Positions 35,619 to 45,427 of a stretch of DNA of 64,000 nt are shown here, one piece after another. Origin of the DNA: Allobrachymonas chironomi DSM 19884. GTDB lineage: Bacteria; Pseudomonadota; Gammaproteobacteria; Burkholderiales; Burkholderiaceae_C. The stretch is from the NCBI RefSeq assembly GCF_000374625.1, contig NZ_KB894772.1, positions 1-64,000 on the forward strand, read 5' to 3'. Numbering within the stretch: the first letter of the stretch is position 1; each line of letters opens with the position of its first letter. The notes under the pieces were generated by a model that ran no database searches, was not told where the DNA came from, and was given only the letters and a program-made list of their open reading frames with translations. Both the position numbers and the translations under genes were made by a program.

Positions 35619-36371
35619 TTAGCGCGCTGTGTAGCCGCCATCGGCGATGAGCTGGGTGCCAGCAAGGAAGCTGCTTCCTTCCGATAGCAAAAACGCCACG
35701 GCATGGGCGATTTCGTCCGGTGTACCCAGGCGACCGATCGGATGCAGGCCAACGGCCTCTTGGAGGGCCGATTCATCCAGGAAATCCAGGATGGGCGTAC
35801 GTACGTAACCGGGATGGATCGAATTGATCCGGATTCCCTTGGGGGCATAGGCCAGCGCTGCCGACCGGGTCAGCCCGGTAACAGCATGCTTGGCTGCGAC
35901 GTACGCGGGGTTCGCTGCGTCGCCCACCACTCCGAGGATGGAGGAGACGTTGACGATGGCGCCGCCTCCAGAGCGCAGGATGGCGGGAATCTGATGGCGC
36001 AGGCCATAGAACACGCCGTTCAGGTTGACATCGATCACCCGGCTCCAGGCGGCAGGGTCCAGTTCCCCCACAGGACTCTGGTCGCCACTGATACCGGCGT
36101 TATTGACGGCAAAATGAAGGTCGCCAAACGCATCGACCGCGCAGGCCACGGCAGCCTGGACCTCATCGATGCGTGCCACGTCGGCCACATTGGCCACGGC
36201 GTGGCCGCCCTCGGCGTTGATGAGACTGGTGACGCGCTGCGCATTGTCGGCGCTGACGTCCGAGACCACGACATTCAGACCGTTGCTCGCAAGAAGCCGG
36301 GCGATGCTCTCGCCAATGCCGGATCCTGCACCGGTGACCAGGGCTACGCGGCCAGAGAATGAATACTGCAT
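35619..36371 (-). CDS. short-chain dehydrogenase/reductase
   Basis: This is a classical SDR (250 aa) with the cofactor motif TGAGSGIGES, NNAGIS, a catalytic Ser in VNVSSILG and Tyr-x3-Lys in YVAAKHAVTG. An acidic residue after the second strand (VVVSDVSADN) favours NAD(H) over NADP(H). Substrate is not determined. A 3-hydroxybutyrate-type dehydrogenase or an alcohol dehydrogenase would fit the operon. It is 43 bp from the MaoC-Pta gene and 79 bp from ackA. Confidence 0.85.
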   Translation of the reverse strand: MQYSFSGRVALVTGAGSGIGESIARLLASNGLNVVVSDVSADNAQRVTSLINAEGGHAVANVADVARIDEVQAAVACAVDAFGDLHFAVNNAGISGDQSPVGELDPAAWSRVIDVNLNGVFYGLRHQIPAILRSGGGAIVNVSSILGVVGDAANPAYVAAKHAVTGLTRSAALAYAPKGIRINSIHPGYVRTPILDFLDESALQEAVGLHPIGRLGTPDEIAHAVAFLLSEGSSFLAGTQLIADGGYTAR

Positions 36372-36414
36372 GGTGTTTTCTCCAAAGGGGTGGTTAAGTT
36401 GCTAACAAGTCCGC

Positions 36415-37836
36415 TCAAGGGGGCGACAGCCGATAGTGATGGGCCAGCATCAGTGCAATCGCGCATGAGGCGATGCGCGTATCGCGCGAGTCGGCACGGC
36501 TGGTCAGAATGACCGGCACCTTGGCTCCAAGGACGATCCCGGCGCTGGCTGCTCCGCCCAGGAAGATCAACTGCTTGGCAAGCATGTTGCCGCTCTCCAG
36601 GTCAGGCACGGCGAGGATGTCAGCCTGCCCGGCAACCTCGGAGACGATCCCCTTGGTACGCGCAGCGGCGATGGAGACCGCGTTGTCGAAGGCGAGCGGC
36701 CCGTCGAGCAGGCCGCCAGTGATCTGGCCGCGATCAGCCATCTTGCACAGCGCCGCCGCGTCCAGCGTGGCCGTCATCGTCGGGCTCACCGTCTCGACCG
36801 CGGCCAGGATCGCGACCTTGGGTTCGCGCACGCCGATTACCTGCGCCAGCTCGATGGCGTTGCGGATGATGTCCGCCTTCTGTTCCAGAGTCGGGGCGAT
36901 ATTGATCGCCGCATCGGTGACGATGAACGGGCGCGGATAGGCCGGTGTCTGTAGCAAAAAGCAATGGCTGACCCGACGCTTGGTGCGCAACCCTGCCGCA
37001 GTCGAAACCAGCGCGGACATCAGCTCGTCGGTATGCAGGCTCCCTTTCATCAGGGCTTCGACTTCACCTGTGGCCGCCAGGGCGACGGCTTGCTGCGCGG
37101 CGGCGTGGCTGTGGGGTGCGTCCACAATGGCGACGTCGGCCAGATCCAGCCCGGCCTCCGCGGCGACTGCCTCCAGCCGCGCCTGTGGCCCGACCAGCAC
37201 CGGTTCGATCAGTCCCGCATGGCGTGCTTCGAGCGCAGCGGACAGGCTGGGAGAATCGCAGGGGTGGACGACAGCCACACGAATCGGTTGCAAGTGCGCG
37301 ACATGCGCCAGCAGGCTTTGCAGGCCTGTGCGGCCCTGCGCATTCGGGTGGATTTCCGGCAACACGGTGCGCGTTCGTTCCAAGCGTTCGGTGGGCGCCA
37401 CGACCTCTACCTGGCCTTGGAAAACCGCTACCCCCTCCTGGTTGGTGCAGGTGCAGGCCAGCGTGACATGGTGGTTGGCCGTGTCCTTGCTGGTCACCTG
37501 CATCCGCACGGTCAGCCTGTCGCCGGGTCGAACGGCCCCGAGGAAGCACAGATTCTGGTTGACATAGCGGGTTCCAGGCCCCGGCAGGCGTGTGCTCAGC
37601 ACAGCCGAGATCAGGGCGTTTGCACAAATGGCCTCCGTGGTGCCCCGAGCGCTTGAGGACACAGCAGGTTCTGGATCCACATCGCCCGATTGCAGCGCGA
37701 ACATGTGGATGTCTTGCGACGAAAACGCGCGTTCGAGGCTGGCGCTGTCGCCGATGGCGATCTCGTCGAAGGTTCGGTTGCGCAGGACATGCCATGCATC
37801 GGCAGTGGCATCGACCGGTTTGGGCGAAGTCGTCAT
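36415..37836 (-). CDS. bifunctional MaoC-like hydratase / phosphate acetyl(butyryl)transferase
   Basis: The 473-aa protein has an N-terminal hot-dog domain of MaoC type (RNRFDE-like start RTFDEIAIGD; LPGPGTRYVNQNLCFLG, residues ~10-145) and a C-terminal Pta/Ptb domain (~165-470; IRVAVVHPCDSPSLSAALEA, FIVTDAAINIAPTLEQKADI, DGPLAFDNAVS). Such fusions are annotated enoyl-CoA hydratase/phosphate acetyltransferase. The second activity would link acetyl phosphate with acetyl-CoA. It overlaps the DUF3141 gene by 4 bp (ATGA). Confidence 0.88.
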   Translation of the reverse strand: MTTSPKPVDATADAWHVLRNRTFDEIAIGDSASLERAFSSQDIHMFALQSGDVDPEPAVSSSARGTTEAICANALISAVLSTRLPGPGTRYVNQNLCFLGAVRPGDRLTVRMQVTSKDTANHHVTLACTCTNQEGVAVFQGQVEVVAPTERLERTRTVLPEIHPNAQGRTGLQSLLAHVAHLQPIRVAVVHPCDSPSLSAALEARHAGLIEPVLVGPQARLEAVAAEAGLDLADVAIVDAPHSHAAAQQAVALAATGEVEALMKGSLHTDELMSALVSTAAGLRTKRRVSHCFLLQTPAYPRPFIVTDAAINIAPTLEQKADIIRNAIELAQVIGVREPKVAILAAVETVSPTMTATLDAAALCKMADRGQITGGLLDGPLAFDNAVSIAAARTKGIVSEVAGQADILAVPDLESGNMLAKQLIFLGGAASAGIVLGAKVPVILTSRADSRDTRIASCAIALMLAHHYRLSPP

Positions 37837-40199
37837 TTGCTTTTTCCTCGCCGTGTTTGTCTTATCTGCGGCGCGACGGGTGTCTTGGATACCGTTGTCT
37901 TTTGAGGCGCCTTCGGCTTTGGCGAGGCAGTCTTTGGTCTCGTGTCCGCCACCGTAGAGCGTGGGTCATTGGCAGAGGGCATAGCGGGCGCCGAAGCCGC
38001 CTGCACCTGACGGATCGCCTGCTCGAACAGGGTAGACACCTGCTTCAACCTGGCTTGCTCTGGTGCGGACAGCGCATCGCCGCTACCGATCACTTGCGTG
38101 ATCATCCCCGCGACCTGTCGGATGTCATCTGGCGCTATGTTGCTCAGCAGCCCGGGAATGGCGGACATCACGGCGTCCTCGTCGAACCTCATGAGCAAAG
38201 CCTGGCGACGCACGAGGTGGCGGAAGGCCTGCATGTCGAAGTCGTCGCCCAGTTGGGGGCGCACCAGCTCTTCTGCGTGGCGAAAATGCCGCGCGTCGGC
38301 CTCGCCACGCGCGGCCAGGACGAAGAACAGTGCCCGGATGGCTGCTTCCACCAGCCCACCGCTGTGAACGTCTCCTTCGAGGTGGGTCAATTCTTGCACC
38401 AGATACTGGCGGTGCTCGGGCGTCTCGCTGGGATGGGCCCGCGGCGGTGCCTCATCGTGCAGGCTCTGCCCTGTCATGGCCTGCACCAGCGGCAGGCTGT
38501 ACAGCGTGTCAAAGGCTTGCGCATAGGTCCGGTCGCGGCAATCGCGGAATTGATCCAGCATCTGTTCGACGGCGGTGGAAAACTGTGTCTGCAGTTGCAG
38601 GAAAGGATTGGCCTCGGTGACGGGTTGGCGGTGCGCGCGCACATGATGCGCAGCCTTCTGCACGGCGGCTGCCAGCGGCTGGCGGTCGGACCACAGTTCG
38701 TAGCCGATGCGCAGGGGATGCAGGGGCTCCAGCGACCGTGCGCCCTCGGTCGTGACCCAGGCGCGTACCCACGGCTGCACGAAGCTGCGGTAGCAGGCCA
38801 AGTTGATCTCGGAGATCCGCGCAGCGGCGGCAAAACGGCGATCGCTCTCGGGATCGGGGCGAACGATCTCACGGATTTCATCGATGTTGCTGCGGCGAAT
38901 CCGGGTCAGGTAGGCGTCACTGGCTGGTTCGCCTTCCTGGGCGTCGTCGTGATGCTCGTCGATCTGCATGTGGTGGATGCCGGCTGGCAGCACGTCGATG
39001 ATGTCGATGTTGGCTGCGAACTCCCGGTGCTCTTTGCGCCCGACGCTCCCGGAGACGAAGATGCCCAGATGCCCGATGCTGTCATGGGTGGCGTAGACGA
39101 TGGTCTGGTCATGTCCCACCACATCCAGGTCGTTGCGGTACAGGTCGGTGATCCAGCCCAGGGCCTGGGGCGGTGGAGTGATGTTGTCCCCATAGGAGCA
39201 GAACACCACGATCGGCGAGCGAATATTGCGCAGGTCAATGCGCACGCCATCGGATGTCATCAGTTGGGCGGTGCTCAGCTTGTTGCCGATGAACAGGTTA
39301 TCGACGATGTACTGCATCTCCACGTCGTTCAGGAAGACGTGGCCGCCCCAGTACTTCTCGAACTGCAGGTGGCGCGGGCCTTCCGTGTCGACCTTGGCGT
39401 ACAGGTTGTACTGTTTGGTCCAAAGCGTATTGGCCGGGTCCAGGTTTTCGAAGTTCTGAACCAGCCAGGCACCATCGAACCGACCAGCTCCTAGGTCGCT
39501 GGTCAATGCCGTCAACCAGCTACCGCCGGTCAGACCGCCCGCGTAGCGCATCGGCATGTCGCCCGCCCAGTACGACAGCGGCGCACCGGCCACGATGATC
39601 GGTCCGAACAGTTCGGGCCAGACGGCGGCTGCCATCAGGATCTGCCAGCCTGCCTGGCAATTGCCGATGACCGCAGGCTTGCCGCGGCTGTCGGGGTGCA
39701 GCTCGCCGACCTTGCGCACGAAGGCCGCTTCGGCGCGCATGACGTCTTCGACGGTCTGGCCGGGAACGGGATCGGGCAGAAAGCCTACGAAGTAGCAGGG
39801 ATGGCCAGCCTTGAGGGCCGCGCCGACCTCGCTATCGGGTTTGAAGCCGCCGATGCCTGGGCCGTGGCCCGCTCGTGGATCGACCACCACGAACGGTCGC
39901 TTGTGGGGATCGCTCGGCGTGTCGGCTGGCGGCAGGATACGTACGAGGCCATAGTTGACCGGCTGCGGAAGGTCCAGCCCGGACATGATGACCTCAGAGG
40001 CGAAGTCGAGTACGTTCGGCGTCTGCTCCTGCAAATGCTCCTGGTACTGGTTGCCGCGTTGGCGGCGAACGTCGGCATACAGAATGGACCGCTGCCAGGC
40101 ATCCACTGCATACTCGTTTGCCATCGCCGATAGTCGCAACGGGTCCCACAGCAACTGCCCCCAATCGGCCGCTGGTGATGTCGTGGTGTCTCGATTCAT
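37833..40199 (-). CDS. DUF3141 protein, PHA-synthase-like alpha/beta hydrolase, 788 aa
   Basis: From the ATG at 40199 (AGGAG upstream) the protein begins MNRDTTTSPAADWGQLLWDP. The central part is an alpha/beta-hydrolase domain resembling PhaC. The nucleophile box reads IGNCQAGWQ, with Cys where PhaC has Cys, and later Asp- and His-containing blocks (VFCSYGDNITPPPQALGWIT; YATHDSIGHLGIFVSG). The C-terminal ~40 residues are Lys/Pro/Thr-rich and may bind granules or nucleic acid. It sits in the PHB gene group. Whether it polymerises or depolymerises is unknown. Confidence 0.82.
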   Translation of the reverse strand: MNRDTTTSPAADWGQLLWDPLRLSAMANEYAVDAWQRSILYADVRRQRGNQYQEHLQEQTPNVLDFASEVIMSGLDLPQPVNYGLVRILPPADTPSDPHKRPFVVVDPRAGHGPGIGGFKPDSEVGAALKAGHPCYFVGFLPDPVPGQTVEDVMRAEAAFVRKVGELHPDSRGKPAVIGNCQAGWQILMAAAVWPELFGPIIVAGAPLSYWAGDMPMRYAGGLTGGSWLTALTSDLGAGRFDGAWLVQNFENLDPANTLWTKQYNLYAKVDTEGPRHLQFEKYWGGHVFLNDVEMQYIVDNLFIGNKLSTAQLMTSDGVRIDLRNIRSPIVVFCSYGDNITPPPQALGWITDLYRNDLDVVGHDQTIVYATHDSIGHLGIFVSGSVGRKEHREFAANIDIIDVLPAGIHHMQIDEHHDDAQEGEPASDAYLTRIRRSNIDEIREIVRPDPESDRRFAAAARISEINLACYRSFVQPWVRAWVTTEGARSLEPLHPLRIGYELWSDRQPLAAAVQKAAHHVRAHRQPVTEANPFLQLQTQFSTAVEQMLDQFRDCRDRTYAQAFDTLYSLPLVQAMTGQSLHDEAPPRAHPSETPEHRQYLVQELTHLEGDVHSGGLVEAAIRALFFVLAARGEADARHFRHAEELVRPQLGDDFDMQAFRHLVRRQALLMRFDEDAVMSAIPGLLSNIAPDDIRQVAGMITQVIGSGDALSAPEQARLKQVSTLFEQAIRQVQAASAPAMPSANDPRSTVADTRPKTASPKPKAPQKTTVSKTPVAPQIRQTRRGKSK

Positions 40200-40284
40200 G
40201 GCGATGGGCACTCCTTCTATGATGAAACTGAAAAATTGAATGAAAAGGGGCCGCAGGCACATCGTCTTGCCGGCCCTTCCTCAC

Positions 40285-41031
40285 TCAGTACATGTGCTGG
40301 CCACCATTCATCGACACGTTGCTGCCGGTCATGAACCCCGCAGACTCACTGGCGATGAATGCAACCAGTGCGGCGATTTCCCGAGGTTGTCCCAGGCGGC
40401 CCACGGGGATACCGGCAACCACCTGCTGGACCACGTCTTCGGGCATGCTCGTCACCATCTTCGTATCCAGATACCCCGGCGAGACGGTGTTGACCGTCAC
40501 GCCCTTGCGCGCCACCTCCTGCGCGAGGGCTTTGGTGAAGCCGTGCATGCCGGCTTTTGCGGCGGAATAGTTGGTCTGGCCGAACTGCCCTTTCGAGCCG
40601 TTGATGGAAGAGATGTTGATGATCCTGCCCCAGCCTCTTTCGAGCATGCCGTCGATGAATGGCCGGGTTACGTTGAAAACGGAGTCGAGATTGACTCGCA
40701 GGACGGCATCCCAATCGGCGTAGCTCAGCTTGCGGAACGTGGCATCACGCGTGATGCCGGCGTTATTGACCAGGATGTCGACGCGGTGACCGTCTGCCTG
40801 GATGCGGTCGGCCAGCTCCAGGCAGGAGCCATGGTCGGCGACATCCGCGCCGTAGGCGGCGAAGGTGTAACCTTCGCCGGCCTGGGTTTTCAGCCACGCG
40901 CCAATGCTGGCATTGCCCGGCGAATGGACGATGAGCACGGTATGGCCCGCATCGTGCAAGGCCCGGGCGATGGCTTCGCCCAGGCCGCCGCTGCCGCCGG
41001 TGACCAGTGCAGTGCGTTGCTCAGCCGGCAT
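40285..41031 (-). CDS. phbB: acetoacetyl-CoA reductase
   Basis: PhbB reduces acetoacetyl-CoA to (R)-3-hydroxybutyryl-CoA with NADPH. The protein (248 aa from the ATG at 41031) has the SDR motif TGGSGGLGEA, NNAGITRD, catalytic Ser in INISSINGSKGQFGQTNYS and Tyr/Lys in YSAAKAGMHGFTKALAQE, which is typical of PhbB, as is the C-terminal MNGGQHMY. It overlaps the phasin gene by 11 bp. It supplies monomer for PhaC. Confidence 0.93.
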   Translation of the reverse strand: MPAEQRTALVTGGSGGLGEAIARALHDAGHTVLIVHSPGNASIGAWLKTQAGEGYTFAAYGADVADHGSCLELADRIQADGHRVDILVNNAGITRDATFRKLSYADWDAVLRVNLDSVFNVTRPFIDGMLERGWGRIINISSINGSKGQFGQTNYSAAKAGMHGFTKALAQEVARKGVTVNTVSPGYLDTKMVTSMPEDVVQQVVAGIPVGRLGQPREIAALVAFIASESAGFMTGSNVSMNGGQHMY

Positions 41032-41482
41032 TGCGACCACCTGTCTTGGCTGGTGCGTCCTTGTCCTGTGCCTTGGCCCACACCGCTCCCCATTGCTTGA
41101 AAATATCCTGGAACGGCAATATCGCATCTGCCTGGCCTACGGCCTGCGTGACCGATTTCTGCCAGTCCTGAATGGCTTGCTGCAGGCCTTGAGTGAAGGT
41201 GGTCTGATTCTTGATGGCGACTTGCGTTAGTGCCTGCGCGCCACCCATCTGGTGCTGAAACTGACGCCAGAAGGCTTGTGCGGGCAGCGTGGCCAGTTCC
41301 TGCCAATTCTGGGCCTTGAGCAGGCTTTCGATTTCGGCGCCGGACTCGGCAATGCTCTCGCTGCCCGCGCGCGTGGCGTTCTCCAGCCATTGCTGGCCGT
41401 TTTCCTGCATCAGGCGCTGCAGGCGCAGTTGCAGTTCCACGTTCGCCTTGAACAGGTTCAGGGGGATAGTTTCGTTGCTCAT
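41021..41482 (-). CDS. phasin family granule protein
   Basis: Phasins coat polyhydroxybutyrate granules. The 153-aa protein is mostly helix with amphipathic segments (FKANVELQLRLQRLMQENGQ; QWLENATRAGSESIAESGAE; QALTQVAIKNQTTFTQGLQQ), fitting the phasin_2 type, and has a Lys/Ala-rich tail. The ATG at 41482 begins MSNETIPLNLFK. It lies directly upstream of phbB and overlaps it. Confidence 0.85.
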   Translation of the reverse strand: MSNETIPLNLFKANVELQLRLQRLMQENGQQWLENATRAGSESIAESGAEIESLLKAQNWQELATLPAQAFWRQFQHQMGGAQALTQVAIKNQTTFTQGLQQAIQDWQKSVTQAVGQADAILPFQDIFKQWGAVWAKAQDKDAPAKTGGRNAG

Positions 41483-41529
41483 GGTCAAGCTCCTTACTGG
41501 TTGAAATGCCCAAGTGGGCGGTGAACCGA

Positions 41530-42660
41530 TCAGGCCATCTGGCCGATGGTTTTGCGAAAACGCGCCAACGACAGGGAAAACAGCACCGTGCCGATCAAGG
41601 CCAGCGCCAGAAAGGGCTGCCACACCGTCTCCAGCCCCGCACCCCGGTAGAGAATGGCCTGGCTCAATTCCACGAAATGGGTGGTGGGCGCGATCAGCAT
41701 GATGTTCTGCACGATCTCGGGCATGCTTTCGCGCGGCGTGGTGCCACCCGAGAGCATCTGCAGCGGCATGATGGTGAGCATCATCAACATGCCAAACTGC
41801 GGCATGTTGCGCGCCAGCGTGGCGATGAAGATGCCCATCGACGTAGTGGCGAACAGACTGAGCGCTGCACCGGCGAAGAACAGCGCGATGGAGCCCTCGA
41901 TGGGCACGCCCAGGACGCCGCGCACCATGAGGGTGAGCGACAGGAAGGAGGCGATCAGCACGACCAGGGCCATCGACCAGACCTTGGAGAGCATGATCTG
42001 GGCGGGAGTCACGGGCATCACCAGCAGGTGTTCGATGGTGCCGTGCTCGCGCTCGCGGATCAGTGCTGCGCCGGTCAGGATGATGGACAGCAGCGTGATG
42101 TGGTTGATGATCTGCACCACCGAGCCGAACCAAGCCTTGTCGAGGGCGGGGTTGAAGCGTGCGCGCAAGGCCAGATCCACAGGTGGCACGGTGGCGCCGC
42201 GATAACGTTTGACGAACTCGTTGACTTCACCGGTGAAGATCTGCTGGATATAGCCACTGCCGGTGAAGGCCTGGCTCATGCGGGTGGCGTCGACATTGAG
42301 CTGCACGGCAGGCGATCGCCCCGCCAGCACGTCGCGCTGGAAGTTGGGCGGAATGACCAGAGCGAAGGTGTACAGCCCCGCGTCCATGCCCGGGTCCACG
42401 TCCCCATAGTCGATCATGGCCGGTGGCGTGAACTGCGGGGGGTAGAAGGCCGAGGCAACCCGCTGGGACAGCGCCGAATTATCCTCGTCGACGATGGCGA
42501 TGGGCGCGTTGTGCAGCGTCTCCGGCATGGACGTGGCCTTGGTGTAGACCGACGCGGTGAACACGTAGACGATGAGCACAAGCATCATCGGATCACGCCA
42601 AAGGCTCCACAGCTCCTTGACACCAAGGTCGTAGATGTTGGCCAGGTTTCTTCTGCGCAT
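41530..42660 (-). CDS. yhhJ: ABC-2 type permease, YhhJ-like
   Basis: This is the membrane subunit of an ABC-2 exporter (376 aa). One hydrophobic N-terminal segment (MMLVLIVYVFTASVYT) is followed by a large periplasmic part and then about five segments (ITLLSIILTGAALIRE; the motif REREHGTIEHLLVMPVTPAQ). It begins 1 bp after the RbbA-like gene, giving the order yhiI-rbbA-yhhJ known from E. coli. Substrate is unknown. Confidence 0.85.
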   Translation of the reverse strand: MRRRNLANIYDLGVKELWSLWRDPMMLVLIVYVFTASVYTKATSMPETLHNAPIAIVDEDNSALSQRVASAFYPPQFTPPAMIDYGDVDPGMDAGLYTFALVIPPNFQRDVLAGRSPAVQLNVDATRMSQAFTGSGYIQQIFTGEVNEFVKRYRGATVPPVDLALRARFNPALDKAWFGSVVQIINHITLLSIILTGAALIREREHGTIEHLLVMPVTPAQIMLSKVWSMALVVLIASFLSLTLMVRGVLGVPIEGSIALFFAGAALSLFATTSMGIFIATLARNMPQFGMLMMLTIMPLQMLSGGTTPRESMPEIVQNIMLIAPTTHFVELSQAILYRGAGLETVWQPFLALALIGTVLFSLSLARFRKTIGQMA

Positions 42661-42661
42661 C

Positions 42662-45424
42662 TCAACGCTCCTGCTTCTTGAGTAGCAAAACGGCCGCGCC
42701 GAGAATCACCGGAACCGACAAAAGCATCGACCACAGCGGCCCCGTCAGGTCGGCCAGGCCGAGTGATTTGTTGAACACGCCACGGCTGATGGAGATCATG
42801 TGCGTGGCGGGGTAGATCTCGCCGATGAACTTGCTGGAGCCTTCAAGCGAGGACACGGGATCGATCAGGCCGGCGAACTGGGTGGCCGGAATCAGGGTGC
42901 CGATCATGGCGAAGAACATGGCCGCGATCTGGCTGCGCGTGACGGCCGAGGCGAGCAGCCCCATGCCTGTCGCGGCGAAGGAGAAGATCAGCGCGGCCAG
43001 CGACAGGGTGAAGAAGCTGCCCTTGACCGGCACACCGAAGATGGTCACTGCGAGCAGGCTCATCAGCAGGAAGTTCACCATGGCCAGGCCGACATAGGGC
43101 AACTGCTTGCCAAGCAGGAACTCGATGCGCGTGACCGGCGTCACGTAGAGATTGGTGATCGATCCCGTCTCTTTCTCGCGCACCACCGCCAGCGCAGTCA
43201 GCATGGCCGGCAGCATGAGCAGCAGCAGAGGGATCACCGCCGGCACCATGGCTGGCAGACTCTTGACATCGGGGTTGTAGCGAAAGCGCGTCTCGACGCT
43301 CGCATTGCCTGCTGCGCTGGCGCCGCCGCGCTCGCTGGCCTGTACCAGCAGCCAGTGCTGGTGCATGCCCTGAACGTAGCCCTGCACGGTTTCGGCGCGC
43401 TGCGGCATGGCGCCGTCGAGCCACGCACCGATCTGCACGTTCTGGCCCCGCAACACATCGCGGGCAAAGCCAGCGGGGATTTCGATGGCCAATGACAGTT
43501 CGCCGCTGCGCATGCGCCGGTCGAGATCCTCGTAATCGACGATAGGCGGGTGCTCTGTGAAGTAGCGCGAGCCGGCCAGGTTCAGCGTGTAGCTTTGGCT
43601 GAGCGTGGTTTGGTCGCGATCGAGCACCGCATAGCTCAGGTCCTCGACGTCCAAGGTGATGCCGAAGCCGATCGCGAACATCAGGAGCAGCGAACCGCCC
43701 AGCGCCAGGGTGGCGCGCACCGGATCGCGCTGCAGTTCCAGTGCTTCGCGCCACAGATAGCTGAGCATGCGGCGCAGGCTGAAGCCTTCAGCGTTGTGCC
43801 CGATGTGCTCAGTGTGTGTCGCTGGCGTCTGAATCGCCGTATTGGCGGCCTCGGTGGGGCCGGCGGGAGCGACCGTGCCGCCCTCCGCCTCGATGAGGTA
43901 GCCGATGAAGGCCTCTTCGAGGGTTTTAGCGCCGCGCTTCTCGACCAGCTTGGCGGGCACGTCGCTGTCGAGCACCTTGCCCGCATGCATCATTGACATG
44001 CGGTCGCAGCGTTCGGCCTCGTTCATGAAGTGGGTGGAAATGAAGACCGTCACCCGGTCGCGACGTGACAGCTCGATGAGCAGCCGCCAGAATGCATCGC
44101 GCGCTACTGGATCGACCCCGGAGGTCGGCTCGTCCAGAATCAACAGTTCGGGCTTGTGCACCATGGCGACTGCCAGCGACAGGCGCTGGCGTATGCCCAG
44201 AGGCAGGCTGGCCGGCAAGCTGTCGATGACGTCCACCAGGCCGAAGCGCTCCACCATCTCTTCGACGCGGCCCGGAATGTCCTTCGGGGGCACGCTGAAG
44301 AGCTTGGCGTGCAACTCCAGGTTCTGGCGTACCGTGATTTCGCTGTAGAGCGAGAATGCCTGCGACATGTAGCCGACGCGGCGGCGGGTGTCCAGATCAT
44401 GCGGGTTCACTTCATGGCCGAACAGCCAGGCCCGACCCTCGCTCGCCGGCAACAGGCCGGTAAGCATCTTCATCGTCGTGGACTTGCCGCAGCCGTTGGA
44501 GCCGAGGAAGCCGAAGATTTCACCGCGCCGGATGCGGAAGGACACGCTGTCGACGGCGACGAAGTCGCCAAAGCGCATGGTCAGCCCCTCGGCTTCGATG
44601 GCGATATCGTCCGCGCCGTCCTCAGGCAGAGGCGGAATGACAACCGCTTGGTGTCCGCGCTTTTTCTCTTCCGGGAGCAGGCGGATGAATGCCTCTTCCA
44701 GGTTCGGGCTGTTTGTTGTCTCCAGCAATTCCTTCGGCGTACCGGTGGCGAGGACCTTGCCGTCGTCGATGGCGGCGAGCCAGTCGAAGCGCTGTGCCTC
44801 ATCCATGTAGGCGGTAGCCACGATCACGCTCATGCCGGGGCGGTCGGCGCGGATGCGTTCGATCAGATCCCAGAACTGTGCGCGCGCCAGCGGATCCACG
44901 CCGGTCGTCGGTTCATCGAGAATCAGGAAATCCGGGTCGTGAATCAGCGCGCAGCACAAGCCCAGCTTCTGCTTCATGCCCCCGGAGAGCTTGCCTGCCG
45001 GACGTGCTAGGAATTTGAACAGGCCCGTGGCCTGGGTCAGCTCATCGATGCGCTGGCGGCGCTCGGGCGCGTCATGGCCGAACAGCCGCGCGAAGAATTG
45101 CAGATTCTCCTCGACCGAGAGCGTCGGATACAGGTTCTTGCCCAACCCCTGCGGCATGTAGGCGATGCGCGGGCACACCAGCTTGCGGTGGGCCTTGCTG
45201 GCCATGTCGCCACCGAGCACCTCGACCGTGCCTTCCTGGATGATGCGCACACCGGCCAGCAACGAGAGCAGGCTGGACTTACCCACGCCGTCGGGGCCGA
45301 TCAGACCGACCATCCGTCCAGCGGGGATGTCCAGGTCAATGCCATCCAAGGCAATGACGTCGCGGTAGCGCAGTCTTACCTGGCGGACACTTGCAACGGT
45401 CGCGAGCTGCGCGCTGTGGCTCAT
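42662..45424 (-). CDS. rbbA: RbbA/YhiH-type ABC fusion: two ATPase domains plus ABC-2 membrane domain, 920 aa
   Basis: The first ATPase domain has Walker [10 protein letters not shown], signature [13 protein letters not shown] and Walker [14 protein letters not shown]. The second has GSNGCGKST, a degenerate signature [13 protein letters not shown] and [13 protein letters not shown]. From about residue 545 a membrane domain follows, with [20 protein letters not shown]-like periplasmic segments and [20 protein letters not shown]. In E. coli RbbA is described as a ribosome-associated ATPase. Here, with HlyD and OMF genes next to it, an export role is more natural. Function is inferred. Confidence 0.85.
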   Translation of the reverse strand: MSHSAQLATVASVRQVRLRYRDVIALDGIDLDIPAGRMVGLIGPDGVGKSSLLSLLAGVRIIQEGTVEVLGGDMASKAHRKLVCPRIAYMPQGLGKNLYPTLSVEENLQFFARLFGHDAPERRQRIDELTQATGLFKFLARPAGKLSGGMKQKLGLCCALIHDPDFLILDEPTTGVDPLARAQFWDLIERIRADRPGMSVIVATAYMDEAQRFDWLAAIDDGKVLATGTPKELLETTNSPNLEEAFIRLLPEEKKRGHQAVVIPPLPEDGADDIAIEAEGLTMRFGDFVAVDSVSFRIRRGEIFGFLGSNGCGKSTTMKMLTGLLPASEGRAWLFGHEVNPHDLDTRRRVGYMSQAFSLYSEITVRQNLELHAKLFSVPPKDIPGRVEEMVERFGLVDVIDSLPASLPLGIRQRLSLAVAMVHKPELLILDEPTSGVDPVARDAFWRLLIELSRRDRVTVFISTHFMNEAERCDRMSMMHAGKVLDSDVPAKLVEKRGAKTLEEAFIGYLIEAEGGTVAPAGPTEAANTAIQTPATHTEHIGHNAEGFSLRRMLSYLWREALELQRDPVRATLALGGSLLLMFAIGFGITLDVEDLSYAVLDRDQTTLSQSYTLNLAGSRYFTEHPPIVDYEDLDRRMRSGELSLAIEIPAGFARDVLRGQNVQIGAWLDGAMPQRAETVQGYVQGMHQHWLLVQASERGGASAAGNASVETRFRYNPDVKSLPAMVPAVIPLLLLMLPAMLTALAVVREKETGSITNLYVTPVTRIEFLLGKQLPYVGLAMVNFLLMSLLAVTIFGVPVKGSFFTLSLAALIFSFAATGMGLLASAVTRSQIAAMFFAMIGTLIPATQFAGLIDPVSSLEGSSKFIGEIYPATHMISISRGVFNKSLGLADLTGPLWSMLLSVPVILGAAVLLLKKQER

Positions 45425-45427
45425 ACC

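Noticed and set aside
37590-39494. 634-aa plus-strand frame opposite the DUF3141 gene
   Set aside because: It is antisense to two well-supported genes and shows low-complexity His/Gln/Val-rich sequence typical of a shadow frame.
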